Shown here: positions 17,502 through 25,889 of the stretch, piece by piece | Position numbering within the stretch: position 1 is the first letter of the stretch | How the letters are laid out: the number at the start of each line of letters is the position of its first letter | Assembly (NCBI RefSeq): GCF_025630775.1 | Contig: NZ_JAOSZE010000051.1 | Coordinates: 1-64,000, forward strand | Reading direction: 5' to 3' | Length of the DNA stretch: 64,000 nt | Origin: Actinoplanes sp. KI2 | GTDB taxonomy: Bacteria; Actinomycetota; Actinomycetes; Mycobacteriales; Micromonosporaceae | The notes under the pieces: generated by a model | The model's input: the letters and a program-made list of their open reading frames with translations, nothing else | What the model was told of the DNA's origin: nothing | Database searches by the model: none | Translations under genes and position numbers: made by a program

Positions 17502-17595
17502 GTTCGATTTCCTCGTGGCCTCGTAATGCGCACACAAATGAACATTCGGCGGCGGTGCCGTACGACCTCCGGCACCGCCGCCTTGTGCGGGTGAG

Positions 17596-18675
17596 TCAGT
17601 ACGCGCTGCCGAGGTCCGCCTTGGCATTGCTCTCGTCGTACTGCCGGTCCTGGATGATGACGTCCTGACCGACCGGCTCGCCGTTGAAGAAGCTCTGCGC
17701 CGTGGCGAAGGAGAGTGGCCCGAAGCGCGGGTTGGACTCGATGACCGCCGAGGCCCAGCCGTCGACAATGGCCTGCACGGCGCCCTTGGTGCCGTCGATC
17801 GACACCACCTTGACGTCGCCGCCCTTCTTGCCGGCGCCCTTCAGGGCCGTGATCGCGCCGAGCGCCATCTCGTCGTTCTCGCCGTAGATGCCGTTGATGT
17901 CCGGGTTGGACTGGAGCAGCTGCTCGGTGACTTTCTGCCCGTCCTCGCGGGCGAAGTTGCCCGTCTGTTCAAAAACGATCTTGATGTCCGGCGCGACCTT
18001 GGCGATCTCGTCCTTGAAGCCGCTGGTCCGGAGCGTGGTCACGTTGTTGCCGGGCGCGCCCAGCAGGATCGCGACCTTGCCCTTGTTGCCCATCGCCTTG
18101 GCCATCTCGTCCGCGGCGCGCTTGCCCTGCTGGGCGAAGTCCGACCCGATGAAGGTCAGGTAGTCCTTGCAGGCCGACGCGTTGATCTTGCGGTCGATCG
18201 TGACGATCGGGATGTGCTTCGCCGAGGCCTTGGCGAACACCGAGTCCCAGCCGTCCGAGTTGAGCGGCGCGATGATCAGCAGCTGCACGCCCGAGTCGAT
18301 CATCTGCTCGACGTCGCTGATCTGCTTGTTGAACTGGGAGTTCGCGTTCGAAGTGGTGAGCTGGGTGATGCCGAGCTTGGCCGCCTCGTCCTTGATGGAC
18401 TGGGTCTCGGCGATCCGGAACGGGTTGGCCTCCTTCTCCGACTGGGAGAAGCCGACCTTGGCCGTCTTGAGATCGATCTTCGTGCCGCCGTACTGGCTGA
18501 TCGTGCAGGTGGCGGCTCCGGGAGCGGCCGACTGCACCACCTGAGCGGCGCCCGAGGCCGGTGCCGCCGGGGTGTTCGACGAGGTGTCCTCGGACTTGGC
18601 GCAGGCACTGAGCATCAGCAGGGCCGCACCGAGGGTAATGGTCGCAGGGCGCACGAGGCCCCGGTATGTGGTCAT
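17596..18675 (-). CDS. ytfQ: Sugar-binding lipoprotein, YtfQ-like
   Basis: 359 residues from ATG at 18675 with AAGGAG before it. A lipoprotein signal ends in LSAC with Cys25, followed by a flexible Ser/Ala linker. The body is a type I periplasmic-binding fold. The runs VGFSQSEKEANPFR, IAPLNSDGWDSV, TIDRKI and GENDEMALGAI line up well by eye with E. coli YtfQ, which binds galactofuranose. The substrate is therefore probably a furanose sugar, but this is inference from resemblance. It is the first gene of the importer operon, with a candidate promoter 55-85 bp upstream. Confidence 0.85.
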   Translation of the reverse strand: MTTYRGLVRPATITLGAALLMLSACAKSEDTSSNTPAAPASGAAQVVQSAAPGAATCTISQYGGTKIDLKTAKVGFSQSEKEANPFRIAETQSIKDEAAKLGITQLTTSNANSQFNKQISDVEQMIDSGVQLLIIAPLNSDGWDSVFAKASAKHIPIVTIDRKINASACKDYLTFIGSDFAQQGKRAADEMAKAMGNKGKVAILLGAPGNNVTTLRTSGFKDEIAKVAPDIKIVFEQTGNFAREDGQKVTEQLLQSNPDINGIYGENDEMALGAITALKGAGKKGGDVKVVSIDGTKGAVQAIVDGWASAVIESNPRFGPLSFATAQSFFNGEPVGQDVIIQDRQYDESNAKADLGSAY

Positions 18676-18728
18676 GAACGAGCTCCTTAGCGGTGATGAG
18701 ACATCGGGGAGTAACCGCCTGGAAACAC

Positions 18729-18758
18729 ATTCACGCACTATCAAACTTTTACTGTCAA
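18729..18758 (-). promoter_or_regulatory. Candidate sigma-70-type promoter of the sugar importer operon
   Basis: On the minus strand a perfect TTGACA (18758-18753) is followed after 18 bases by GTGAAT (18734-18729) as a weak -10. The surrounding 60 bp are the most AT-rich in this part of the window and lie between the end of the SARP gene and the binding-protein start. Confidence 0.5.
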
Positions 18759-18834
18759 GGTCCTCCACCAAAATCAATCAGAAACGCACGTGGAGCAGTG
18801 TGACGCAGGGGAATTCGGGCCTCTGCTGCCGTGA

Positions 18835-21800
18835 TTAAACGACAGCTCTCGATGTCCGCGCCATGTCCCAGCGCGCCGACATCGAGGTGTAGATGCGCAA
18901 CGCCTCGTCCGGGCGCTCGCCGCCGAGCGTCGCCGCGTCCTCGAGCGCGGCCGCCAGCTCGAACCGGCGACCCACCTGCCGGTAGTGCTCGGCGGCCGCC
19001 CGGGCCGGCCCCGGATCGCCGCTGCGCAGCGCCTGGCAGCGCAGATGCGCGGCGTGCGCCCGGGCCGGTCGCACCTCGCGGGCGGCCTCGGACGCGCAGA
19101 TCGCCGCGGCCCGCTCGGCGACGTCCATCCTGGCCAGCCGCCGGGCCAGCCGCATGACGTCCGGCAGCCACTGATGGCGCAACATCATCGGGGCGTACGC
19201 GGGCTGCAGCAGCGGCGCCAGCACCTCCAGCGCCTCGGCGTCGCGCCCCAGCTGCTCGGCCGCCAGCGCCCGGGCCACCAGCAGGAAGTCGCAGTTCTCC
19301 CGCTCCGCCTCGCTGGCCGGCACCGCGTCGGCCGCGTCCAGGTGCGCGGCGGCCAGGTCGCGCGCGTCCCGGTGCAGCGCGATCAGCGCGCCCACGCCGT
19401 GCAGCAGCATGGTCACCGCGCCCGGCTCGCGCATGCCGTGCCGCGTGATGCCGGGGCCGTCCTCGGTCACCGCCGACACTTCGGCCAGCGCCTCGTCCCA
19501 CCGGCCCAGCCAGTAGTCCTGCACCGCGGTCGTCACCTGCAGGCCGGCCGGCAGCCGGTGCGCGGCCGCGAACTCGGCGGCCCGGCGCAACGTGCTCTGC
19601 GCCTCGTCCAGGCGGTCCAGGTTCTGCAGCGAGAACAGGCGGTTGTCCAGCAGGTCGAAGTACGTGCCGGCCAGCTCGGCGCGGCCGGACACCACGTCCA
19701 GCGCCTGGTCGACGTGGCGCAGCGCGCGCTCGTGGTCGCGCCGGATCGAGCTGGTCAGCCAGATCGTCTGCAACGCGAACGCCGTCTCGTACGGCTGGCC
19801 CGCAGCCACCGCCTCGGCATGCACGTCCCGGGCCCGGCGCTCGGCGCGGTCGAGGTCGTCCAGGTCGCCGCGGCGGAAGTTGGCCAGCAGCACCCGGTGC
19901 CGGGTGCGCCAGATCTCCGGCACCCGCGGGTCGTCCACCGCCTCCCGCAGCATCGCGACCGCCTCGGCCTCCTCGCCCTTGCGGTGCCGCATGGTGGCCA
20001 GCAGGTGTCGCATCTCGGCGCGGTCGCCCGCGTCGGTGGCGAGGCTCATCGCCTCCTCGGCCTCGGTCATCGGGAACCGCTGCCGGCGGAACTCCAGCCG
20101 GACCAGCGCCACCAGCAGGACGCCGCGCTGGGCGGCCGAGGGCAGGTCGGTGCGCAGCGTACGGCGGATCAGGTCGCCGGCGATCTGCGGCGCCCGGCGG
20201 ACCACCTCGGCGAGGTGCGCGAGCAGCCAGGTCAGCACCCAGGTGTCCACCGCCGGGGTCTCCGCCACCAACTGCTCGGCCACCCGGGTCACCGCGCTGC
20301 CGCCGGCCGCCAGCACCTCGGCCGCGTGCCGGTGCAGGCCGGCCCGCAGCGCCGGCGGAACGCTCTCCACCAGCGCCTGCCGAAGGTACGCGTGCCGGAA
20401 CGCGAGGTCGGTGCCGCTGTCCACCAGCACGCTCGCGGCCAGCGCCTCCTCAAGCGCGCCGACCAGGTCCAGGGCCGAGCGGCCGGTCACCGCCACGACC
20501 TCGCTGACCGAGAACTCCGAGCCGAGCAGCGCGGCCAGCCGGAGCACCTCGCGGGTCGGTCCGGAGAGCAGGTCGAGCGTGGCGTGCACGGCGGCCATCA
20601 GCGTCCGGGGCGGCTCGACGGTCACCTCCGGGCCGATGTCGGCCCGGCCACCGGCGACCTCGATGACGTCCCGCTGCCGCAGCGCGCCGACCAGCTCGCG
20701 GGCGAACAGCGGGTTGCCGCCCGCGCGGGCCACCAGCGCCCGCAGGTTGTCCCCGGGCGGGGCCCCGACCAGCGCCGCGACCAGCCGGTCGAGCTCGGCC
20801 TGCCGCAGGGGGCGCAGCCGCAGCACGTCCGGCGGCGCGGCCCGGTCGCCCGGCCGGGACGAGGCGACCAGCAGCAGCGGCAACCGGGCGACCAGGCCGC
20901 GCAGCCGCTCCCAGACGCGCAGGGTGACCGAGTCTGCCCACTGCATGTCGTCGACGATGAGGATCAGCGGCGCGGCGGCGCAGGCGGCGCGGACCGCGGC
21001 GACGATCTGGTCCTCGGCGATGTCCGGCTCGGCCAGCGGGCCGTGCGGGCGGCGGTACGCGGACTCCAGGCCCAGGGCGCGGGACAGCACCTGCAGCGGC
21101 ACCCGGGAGCCGAGCTGGTCGGCCGCGCCCCAGGCCACCCGGCAGCCGCAGCGAGCCGCCTCGGCGAACGCGTGGGTGAGCAGCTCGGTCTTGCCGATGC
21201 CCGGCTCGCCCTCGATCCAGACCGCGCCGCCGCTGCCCGCCGCGAGCTGCCGCACCAGGCCGCGCAACTGATCCATCTCGGACTCCCGGCCGAACCAGTC
21301 GCGGGCGGCCAGGCCGTCGCGCAGGGCCCGGGCGACCGCCGTCGGCACGACCGTGCGAACCGGTTCCGGCTTGTCCGGGGCGCCCTTCTCCGGGGCGCCG
21401 GTCAGCACCTGCCGCTGCAGCTCGCGCAGCGCCGGGCCCGGTTCGATGCCGAGCTCGGCGACCAGCGTGCGGCGGGCGGCCCGGAAGACCTCCAGCGCCT
21501 CGGCGTGCCGGCCGGCCCGATGCAGGGCCAGCATCAGCAGCTCGTGCAGGGGCTCGTGCAGCGGGTTGTCCTTGACCAGGCCGGTCAGCTCGGCGATCAG
21601 GCCGTCGTCGCCGCCCAGGTCGAGCAGGATCCGGGCGCGCTGCTCGGCGGTGGCCAGGCGCAGCTCGGCCAGGCGCTGCCGGTCCAGCTCCAGGAACGGG
21701 CCGGCGAGGGCCGCGTACGCGTCGCCACGCCACAGCGCGAGCGCCTCCTCGAGCCGGCGGGCGGCGCCGCGATGATCACCCGCCGCCAGCAGCTCGGCCG

Positions 21801-22128
21801 CCCGCGCGCGCAGCTGCTGGAACCGCCCGGCGTCCAGGTCGGCGGGCTCGACCCGCAGCAGGTACCCGCCCGAGGCGCTGGTCAGCTGCCCCGGGGAGAG
21901 CACCCGGCGCAGCCCCGAGACGTACGTGTAGACGCTGCCGGCCGCGGTCGCCGGCGGCGAGTCGCCCCAGATCGCGGTGATCAGCTCGTCCCGGCCGACC
22001 AGCCGGCCGGCGTGCGCGGCGAGCACCGCGAACACCGCTCGCTGACGGGCCGCGCCGAGGTCGAGCTCGCGCTCGCCGACCCAGGCGCGAACCGGCCCGA
22101 GCACGCTGGCGCGCAGAGCCTCTGGCAC
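18835..22128 (-). CDS. SARP/AfsR-type regulator with ATPase and TPR regions
   Basis: 1097 residues from GTG at 22128, preceded by GGGAGGA. An OmpR-like winged helix (about 5-90) and a bacterial transcriptional activation domain (about 95-240) form a SARP unit. It is followed by an AAA/NB-ARC-like ATPase with Walker A EGEPGIGKTEL near residue 310 and Walker B LILIVDDMQWAD near 395. The remaining ~500 residues are helical and TPR-like. Such large SARPs usually activate secondary metabolism or development. There is no C-terminal LuxR domain. The gene is divergent from a LuxR-type gene, and a triple 11-bp repeat of SARP-site form lies between them. An inverted repeat with 6-bp arms at 22144-22161 sits just upstream of the start. 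Confidence 0.88.
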   Translation of the reverse strand: MPEALRASVLGPVRAWVGERELDLGAARQRAVFAVLAAHAGRLVGRDELITAIWGDSPPATAAGSVYTYVSGLRRVLSPGQLTSASGGYLLRVEPADLDAGRFQQLRARAAELLAAGDHRGAARRLEEALALWRGDAYAALAGPFLELDRQRLAELRLATAEQRARILLDLGGDDGLIAELTGLVKDNPLHEPLHELLMLALHRAGRHAEALEVFRAARRTLVAELGIEPGPALRELQRQVLTGAPEKGAPDKPEPVRTVVPTAVARALRDGLAARDWFGRESEMDQLRGLVRQLAAGSGGAVWIEGEPGIGKTELLTHAFAEAARCGCRVAWGAADQLGSRVPLQVLSRALGLESAYRRPHGPLAEPDIAEDQIVAAVRAACAAAPLILIVDDMQWADSVTLRVWERLRGLVARLPLLLVASSRPGDRAAPPDVLRLRPLRQAELDRLVAALVGAPPGDNLRALVARAGGNPLFARELVGALRQRDVIEVAGGRADIGPEVTVEPPRTLMAAVHATLDLLSGPTREVLRLAALLGSEFSVSEVVAVTGRSALDLVGALEEALAASVLVDSGTDLAFRHAYLRQALVESVPPALRAGLHRHAAEVLAAGGSAVTRVAEQLVAETPAVDTWVLTWLLAHLAEVVRRAPQIAGDLIRRTLRTDLPSAAQRGVLLVALVRLEFRRQRFPMTEAEEAMSLATDAGDRAEMRHLLATMRHRKGEEAEAVAMLREAVDDPRVPEIWRTRHRVLLANFRRGDLDDLDRAERRARDVHAEAVAAGQPYETAFALQTIWLTSSIRRDHERALRHVDQALDVVSGRAELAGTYFDLLDNRLFSLQNLDRLDEAQSTLRRAAEFAAAHRLPAGLQVTTAVQDYWLGRWDEALAEVSAVTEDGPGITRHGMREPGAVTMLLHGVGALIALHRDARDLAAAHLDAADAVPASEAERENCDFLLVARALAAEQLGRDAEALEVLAPLLQPAYAPMMLRHQWLPDVMRLARRLARMDVAERAAAICASEAAREVRPARAHAAHLRCQALRSGDPGPARAAAEHYRQVGRRFELAAALEDAATLGGERPDEALRIYTSMSARWDMARTSRAVV

Positions 22129-22278
22129 GTGTCCTCCCGGATCGGTGAACCCAACTTCACCGGAGACGGGTCGGGTGTCAATGGATAACACAAACCGCAC
22201 GGACGGGCAGTTCTCCTCGCCAGCCCTTCCGAGTCGAAACACACCTCTGCTGAACTGGTCTATCGACCTCTGTTCCGG

Positions 22279-22307
22279 GATGAAGGATCTCTGAAGATTA
22301 TCTGAAG
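22279..22307 (+). promoter_or_regulatory. Three direct 7-mers at 11-bp period (SARP box candidate)
   Basis: GATGAAG (22279), TCTGAAG (22290) and TCTGAAG (22301) are spaced exactly 11 bp, with 4-bp spacers GATC and ATTA. Heptamer repeats with 4-bp spacing are the known binding pattern of SARP proteins. The array ends 61 bp before the LuxR-type gene and 151 bp from the SARP gene. Confidence 0.6.
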
Positions 22308-22368
22308 AACCTTCTCCGACACTTGCTCCACGTCCGCCTTGGGAGGGCGCTGAGGGAGGGGGCAAGCC

Positions 22369-22992
22369 GTGGAACAGGTCAGGGTCGCATTGCAGGCGAT
22401 GGATCCGGTCAGCCATGCCGGGTTGGCCGCGTTGCTCCAGTTCCGCGGCGACATCACGGTGCTCCGCCCGCAGCAGCGCGCGGACGCCGAGGTGCTGGTG
22501 GCGGCGGCCGAGCGGCTCACCCCGGACGTGGTGGCCGCGCTGCGCCGGGCCGGCGCCGAGACCGGCGCGCCGATCGTGCTGGTCTGCCAGGAGGTCGCCG
22601 AGGCCGAGCTGATGACCGCGGTCGAGTGCCGGGTGGTGGCGATCCTGCCGCGCTCCGCGGTGACCACCGAGCGGCTCGCGCACAGCGTGCGTGCGGCCGC
22701 GGCCGGCGGCGGGGTCCTTCCCCCCAACCTGGTCGGCGAGCTGCTCAAGCAGGTCGACCGGATGCAGCGGGACGTGCTCGCGCCGAGCGGGCTGAACGCG
22801 TCCGGGCTGACCCCGCGGGAGATCGACGTCCTGCGGCTGATGGCCGACGGGTTCGACACCAACGAGATCGCCGGGAAGCTGTGCTACTCGGAGCGGACCG
22901 TGAAGAACGTGATCTACGGGGTCACCCACCGGCTCAAGCTGCGGAACCGGTCGCACGCGGTCGCGTACGCCCTGCGAGCAGGGATGATCTAG
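22369..22992 (+). CDS. LuxR/NarL-type regulator with degenerate receiver
   Basis: 207 residues from GTG at 22369 behind a GAGGGAGGGGG ribosome site. The first ~120 residues have the length and pattern of a receiver domain but lack the acidic pocket and phospho-acceptor aspartate, so ordinary phosphorylation is unlikely. Residues ~142-205 form a LuxR helix-turn-helix (LTPREIDVLRLMADGFDTNEIAGKL, then SERTVKNVIYGV). It is divergent from the SARP gene and is likely its partner or target (inference). An S66 peptidase gene follows after 13 bp. Confidence 0.82.
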   Translation: MEQVRVALQAMDPVSHAGLAALLQFRGDITVLRPQQRADAEVLVAAAERLTPDVVAALRRAGAETGAPIVLVCQEVAEAELMTAVECRVVAILPRSAVTTERLAHSVRAAAAGGGVLPPNLVGELLKQVDRMQRDVLAPSGLNASGLTPREIDVLRLMADGFDTNEIAGKLCYSERTVKNVIYGVTHRLKLRNRSHAVAYALRAGMI

Positions 22993-23005
22993 TAGCGTTC
23001 CCGCC

Positions 23006-24025
23006 ATGAAATTGAAGCCGGGCGATCGGGTCGCCGTGGTGTCTCCCTCGTGGGCGGGTCCGGCGGTCTACCCCGCTACCCATGATCTCGCCATGCGCCG
23101 GCTTCGCGAGCTGCTCTCGCTGGTGCCGGTGGAGTTTCCGACCACGGCCAAGCAGGGCTCGCCGGAGGAGCGCGCCGCCGACCTGATGGCCGCGTACGCC
23201 GACCCGTCGATCCGGGCGGTGTTCGCGACCATCGGCGGCAGCGACCAGATCACCGTGCTGCCGCACCTCGATCCCGCGCCGTTCGTTGCCGACCCCAAGC
23301 CGTACTTCGGCTACTCGGACAACACCAACCTGCTGAACTGGCTCTGGCTGCACGGGGTGCCCGGTTACCACGGCGGGTCGACGATGGTGCACCTCGCGCG
23401 GGGCGCCGGGGTCGACCCCGAGCACCTCGCCTCGCTGCGGGCGGCGCTGTTCGAGACGGTCGACCTGGAGATCAAGCCGGTCGCGGAGTTCAGCGACGAG
23501 GAACTGAGCTGGGCCGATCCGGCATCGCTGACCGGCTCGGCGCCGAGCGTGCCGAGCCCGGGGTTCCACTGGCACCAGGCCGACCGGGTGGTCACCGGGC
23601 CGACCTGGGGCGGGAACCTGGAGATCCTGCACTGGAACCTGGCCGCGAACCGGTGGATCAAGCCGAGCGACGCGTACGCCGGCACGATTCTGCTGCTGGA
23701 GACCTCGGAGGAGCTGCCGTCGGCCGAGGAGGTGTTCCGGATGCTGCGCAATGCGGGCGAGCGCGGCCTCCTCGAGCAGTTCCCGGCGGTGCTGGTGGCG
23801 ACGGCCAAGGCCAGCAACATCGGCAACCGGCCGGCCCAGGCCGATCGCGCCCGCTATCGGGACGAGCAGCGGGATGCGGTGCTGCGCGCGTTAGGCGTCT
23901 ACAACCCGTCGGCGATGGCCGTCTTCGGTGTCGATTTCGGTCACACGACGCCGCAGTGGGTGCTGCCGTACGGCGGCCGGATGACCGTGGACGGCCCCGG
24001 GCGGCGAGTTATCGCTCACTACTGA
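23006..24025 (+). CDS. S66-family LD-carboxypeptidase / MccF-like peptidase
   Basis: 339 residues. The serine nucleophile lies in FGYSDNTNL (Ser104), and the C-terminal catalytic His is in DFGHTTPQ. Early residues show the family start (KLKPGDRVAVVSPSW), and ATIGGSD is also conserved. The S66 family includes peptidoglycan LD-carboxypeptidases and MccF, which cleaves microcin C-like nucleotide-peptide antibiotics; the GYSDxT form is closer to MccF-like members. Start ATG at 23006. The 3' end overlaps the converging DHA2 exporter by 17 bp. Confidence 0.85.
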   Translation: MKLKPGDRVAVVSPSWAGPAVYPATHDLAMRRLRELLSLVPVEFPTTAKQGSPEERAADLMAAYADPSIRAVFATIGGSDQITVLPHLDPAPFVADPKPYFGYSDNTNLLNWLWLHGVPGYHGGSTMVHLARGAGVDPEHLASLRAALFETVDLEIKPVAEFSDEELSWADPASLTGSAPSVPSPGFHWHQADRVVTGPTWGGNLEILHWNLAANRWIKPSDAYAGTILLLETSEELPSAEEVFRMLRNAGERGLLEQFPAVLVATAKASNIGNRPAQADRARYRDEQRDAVLRALGVYNPSAMAVFGVDFGHTTPQWVLPYGGRMTVDGPGRRVIAHY

Positions 24026-25487
24026 GGGCCCGGGCCTGCACCGGTGGGGAGCAGGGGTCGCAGAAGCTGCGCGGCGGCGTGGGCTTGGTGACCCGGTTCG
24101 GGATGAGCAGGAACGCCAGTGCCGAGCCGCCGACCATCAGGGCCACGCAGATCAGCATCGCGTTGCGGTAGACCGCGTGCAGCTGGCCGGCCACGGTGAG
24201 GCTGCCGCTGCCCAGCCCGGCCGCCAGCGGCAGGATCGCGACCGAGAGCAGGCTCGCGGCCCGGGCCACGGCGTTGTTCACGCCCGAGGCGATGCCGGCG
24301 TGCGCGTCGTCGAGCGAGCCGAGCGCGGTCGCGGTCAGCGGCGCCACCAGTGTGGACAGGCCCAGGCCCAGGACGATCACCGAGGGCAGCACGTCGGTGA
24401 GGTACGACGCGCCCGGCCCGATCATCGACATCAGCAGCACGGCGAGCGCGCAGATCAGCGGCCCGACGGTCATCGGGATCCGCGGGCCGATGCGCTGGCC
24501 GAGCGCGCCCGAGCGGGCCGACAGCAGCAGCATCAGCCCGGTCGCCGGGAGCATCGCGGTGCCCGCCGCCAGCGGGCTGAACCCGGCCACCACCTGCAGG
24601 TTGATGACGAACAGGAAGAAGATGCCGCCGTTGGCCGCGTAGACCAGGAAGGTGACCAGGTTGGCGCCGGTGAACGCCCGGTGGTGGAAGATCTCCAGCG
24701 GCACCAACGGCTGCGGCGAGCGTCGTTCGGCCAGCACGAACGCCACCAGTCCGGCCACGCCGACGGCCAGCGAGATCCACACCACCGGGTCGCCCGGACC
24801 GCGCATCGGCCACGCGGTGAAGCCGTAGGTCAGGCCGCCCAGCCCGATCGCGCCGGTCACGGTGCCCGCGACGTCGAAGCGCCGGGCCGCGGCCGGGTCG
24901 CGGGACTCCGGCACGTGCCGGGCGGCCACCCCGAGCACCAGCGCGGCGACCGGCACGTTGATCAGGAAGACGAGCCGCCAGCTGCCGGCCTCGACCAGCC
25001 AGCCGCCGAGGAACGGGCCGAACGCGCCGCCGATGCCGCCCAGGCCGGACCAGGCGCCGATCGCGCGGGCCCGGTCGCCCGGCTCGAAGGAGGCCTCCAG
25101 GATGGCCAGCGCGCCGGGGGTGAGCAGCGCGCCGCCGATGCCCTGCAGCACCCGGGCGCCGATCAGCAGCTCGATGGTGGGTGCGAGGCCGCACAGCAGC
25201 GAGGCGAGCGCGAACCAGGCGATGCCGATCATGAAGATCCGCTTGCGGCCGTACCGGTCGCCGAGCGAGCCGCCGAGCAGGATCAGCGCGGCCAGGCTCA
25301 GCGCGTACCCGTTGACCGTCCACTGCAGGCCGGCCGCGTCGGCGTGCAGGTCCCGGCCGATCGACGGGAGCGCGATGTTGACCACGGTGGCGTCGATGAA
25401 CGCCAGGCTCGAGCCGAGGACGGTGGCCAGCAGGACCCAGCGACCCCGCGCCGAGTGATAGCGGAGCAGCGTGTCATCGACGGCCAT
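24009..25487 (-). CDS. MFS transporter, DHA2 family
   Basis: 492 residues with about fourteen helices. Helix 1 reads LAFIDATVVNIALPSIGRDL, the diagnostic D1 motif of DHA2 drug exporters, and motif A is GGSLGDRYGRKRIFMIG. No large extracellular loop is present, unlike the DHA2 protein at 7.1-8.8 kb. Start ATG at 25487. It is divergent from the HipBA operon, and the leftmost of the four HipB-type sites lies only 27 bp from its start codon, so it may fall under the same control (inference). Confidence 0.88.
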   Translation of the reverse strand: MAVDDTLLRYHSARGRWVLLATVLGSSLAFIDATVVNIALPSIGRDLHADAAGLQWTVNGYALSLAALILLGGSLGDRYGRKRIFMIGIAWFALASLLCGLAPTIELLIGARVLQGIGGALLTPGALAILEASFEPGDRARAIGAWSGLGGIGGAFGPFLGGWLVEAGSWRLVFLINVPVAALVLGVAARHVPESRDPAAARRFDVAGTVTGAIGLGGLTYGFTAWPMRGPGDPVVWISLAVGVAGLVAFVLAERRSPQPLVPLEIFHHRAFTGANLVTFLVYAANGGIFFLFVINLQVVAGFSPLAAGTAMLPATGLMLLLSARSGALGQRIGPRIPMTVGPLICALAVLLMSMIGPGASYLTDVLPSVIVLGLGLSTLVAPLTATALGSLDDAHAGIASGVNNAVARAASLLSVAILPLAAGLGSGSLTVAGQLHAVYRNAMLICVALMVGGSALAFLLIPNRVTKPTPPRSFCDPCSPPVQARALSSER

Positions 25488-25511
25488 GAGCCGACCCTAC
25501 GCCGGGGGATC

Positions 25512-25609
25512 GCGCACGTACGCGCACCGGAGTCGTGGTGTGCACGTACGCGCGCAGCGGCTATTATGAGCACGTACGTGCGCAGGAGCGAGGATGTGCA
25601 CGTACGTAC
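25512..25609. promoter_or_regulatory. hipBA promoter with four operators at a 28-bp period
   Basis: GCACGTACGCGC (25514), GCACGTACGCGC (25542), GCACGTACGTGC (25570, perfect palindrome) and GCACGTACGTAC (25598) recur at exactly 28 bp. A TATTAT -10 element at 25562-25567 falls between the second and third copies, so the second site covers the -35 region. The last copy ends 16 bp before the antitoxin start. Four tandem operators fit autoregulation by HipB-type antitoxins. Confidence 0.85.
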
Positions 25610-25625
25610 ACGCAGGGAGGGGTGT

Positions 25626-25889
25626 ATGCGCCTGAGCAACGCCGAGGACCTCGGTCGCTATCTGCGCGACCGGCGCCGGGCGGTCGGCCTCAGCCAGGGC
25701 GACCTGGCCGCCCGGGCGACGGTGAGCCGACGCTGGCTGTCCGACCTCGAGCAGGGCAAGCCCACCGTCGAGGTCGGGCTGGTCTTCCGGGTGATCGCCG
25801 CTCTCGGGCTGTACCTGGACTGCCGCCCCGAGCCCGCGCCCGAGTTCGACCTCGACCGCTACCTCGACTCGCTCGGCGGTGAGCCGTGA
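25626..25889 (+). CDS. hipB: HipB-like antitoxin
   Basis: 87 residues, basic at the N-terminus, with a Cro/C1-type helix-turn-helix at about 20-62 (LSQGDLAARATVSRRWLSDLEQGK). This is the size and fold of HipB antitoxins, which bind operator DNA as dimers and hold the HipA kinase. Start ATG at 25626 with GGGAGG 5-10 bases ahead. The toxin gene overlaps by 4 bases. Four regularly spaced palindromes lie directly upstream. Confidence 0.88.
   Translation: MRLSNAEDLGRYLRDRRRAVGLSQGDLAARATVSRRWLSDLEQGKPTVEVGLVFRVIAALGLYLDCRPEPAPEFDLDRYLDSLGGEP

Noticed and set aside
18985..22188. 1067-codon plus-strand frame opposite the SARP gene
   Set aside because: Composition is Gln/Arg/Gly repeats without domains; the SARP protein on the other strand is well supported.
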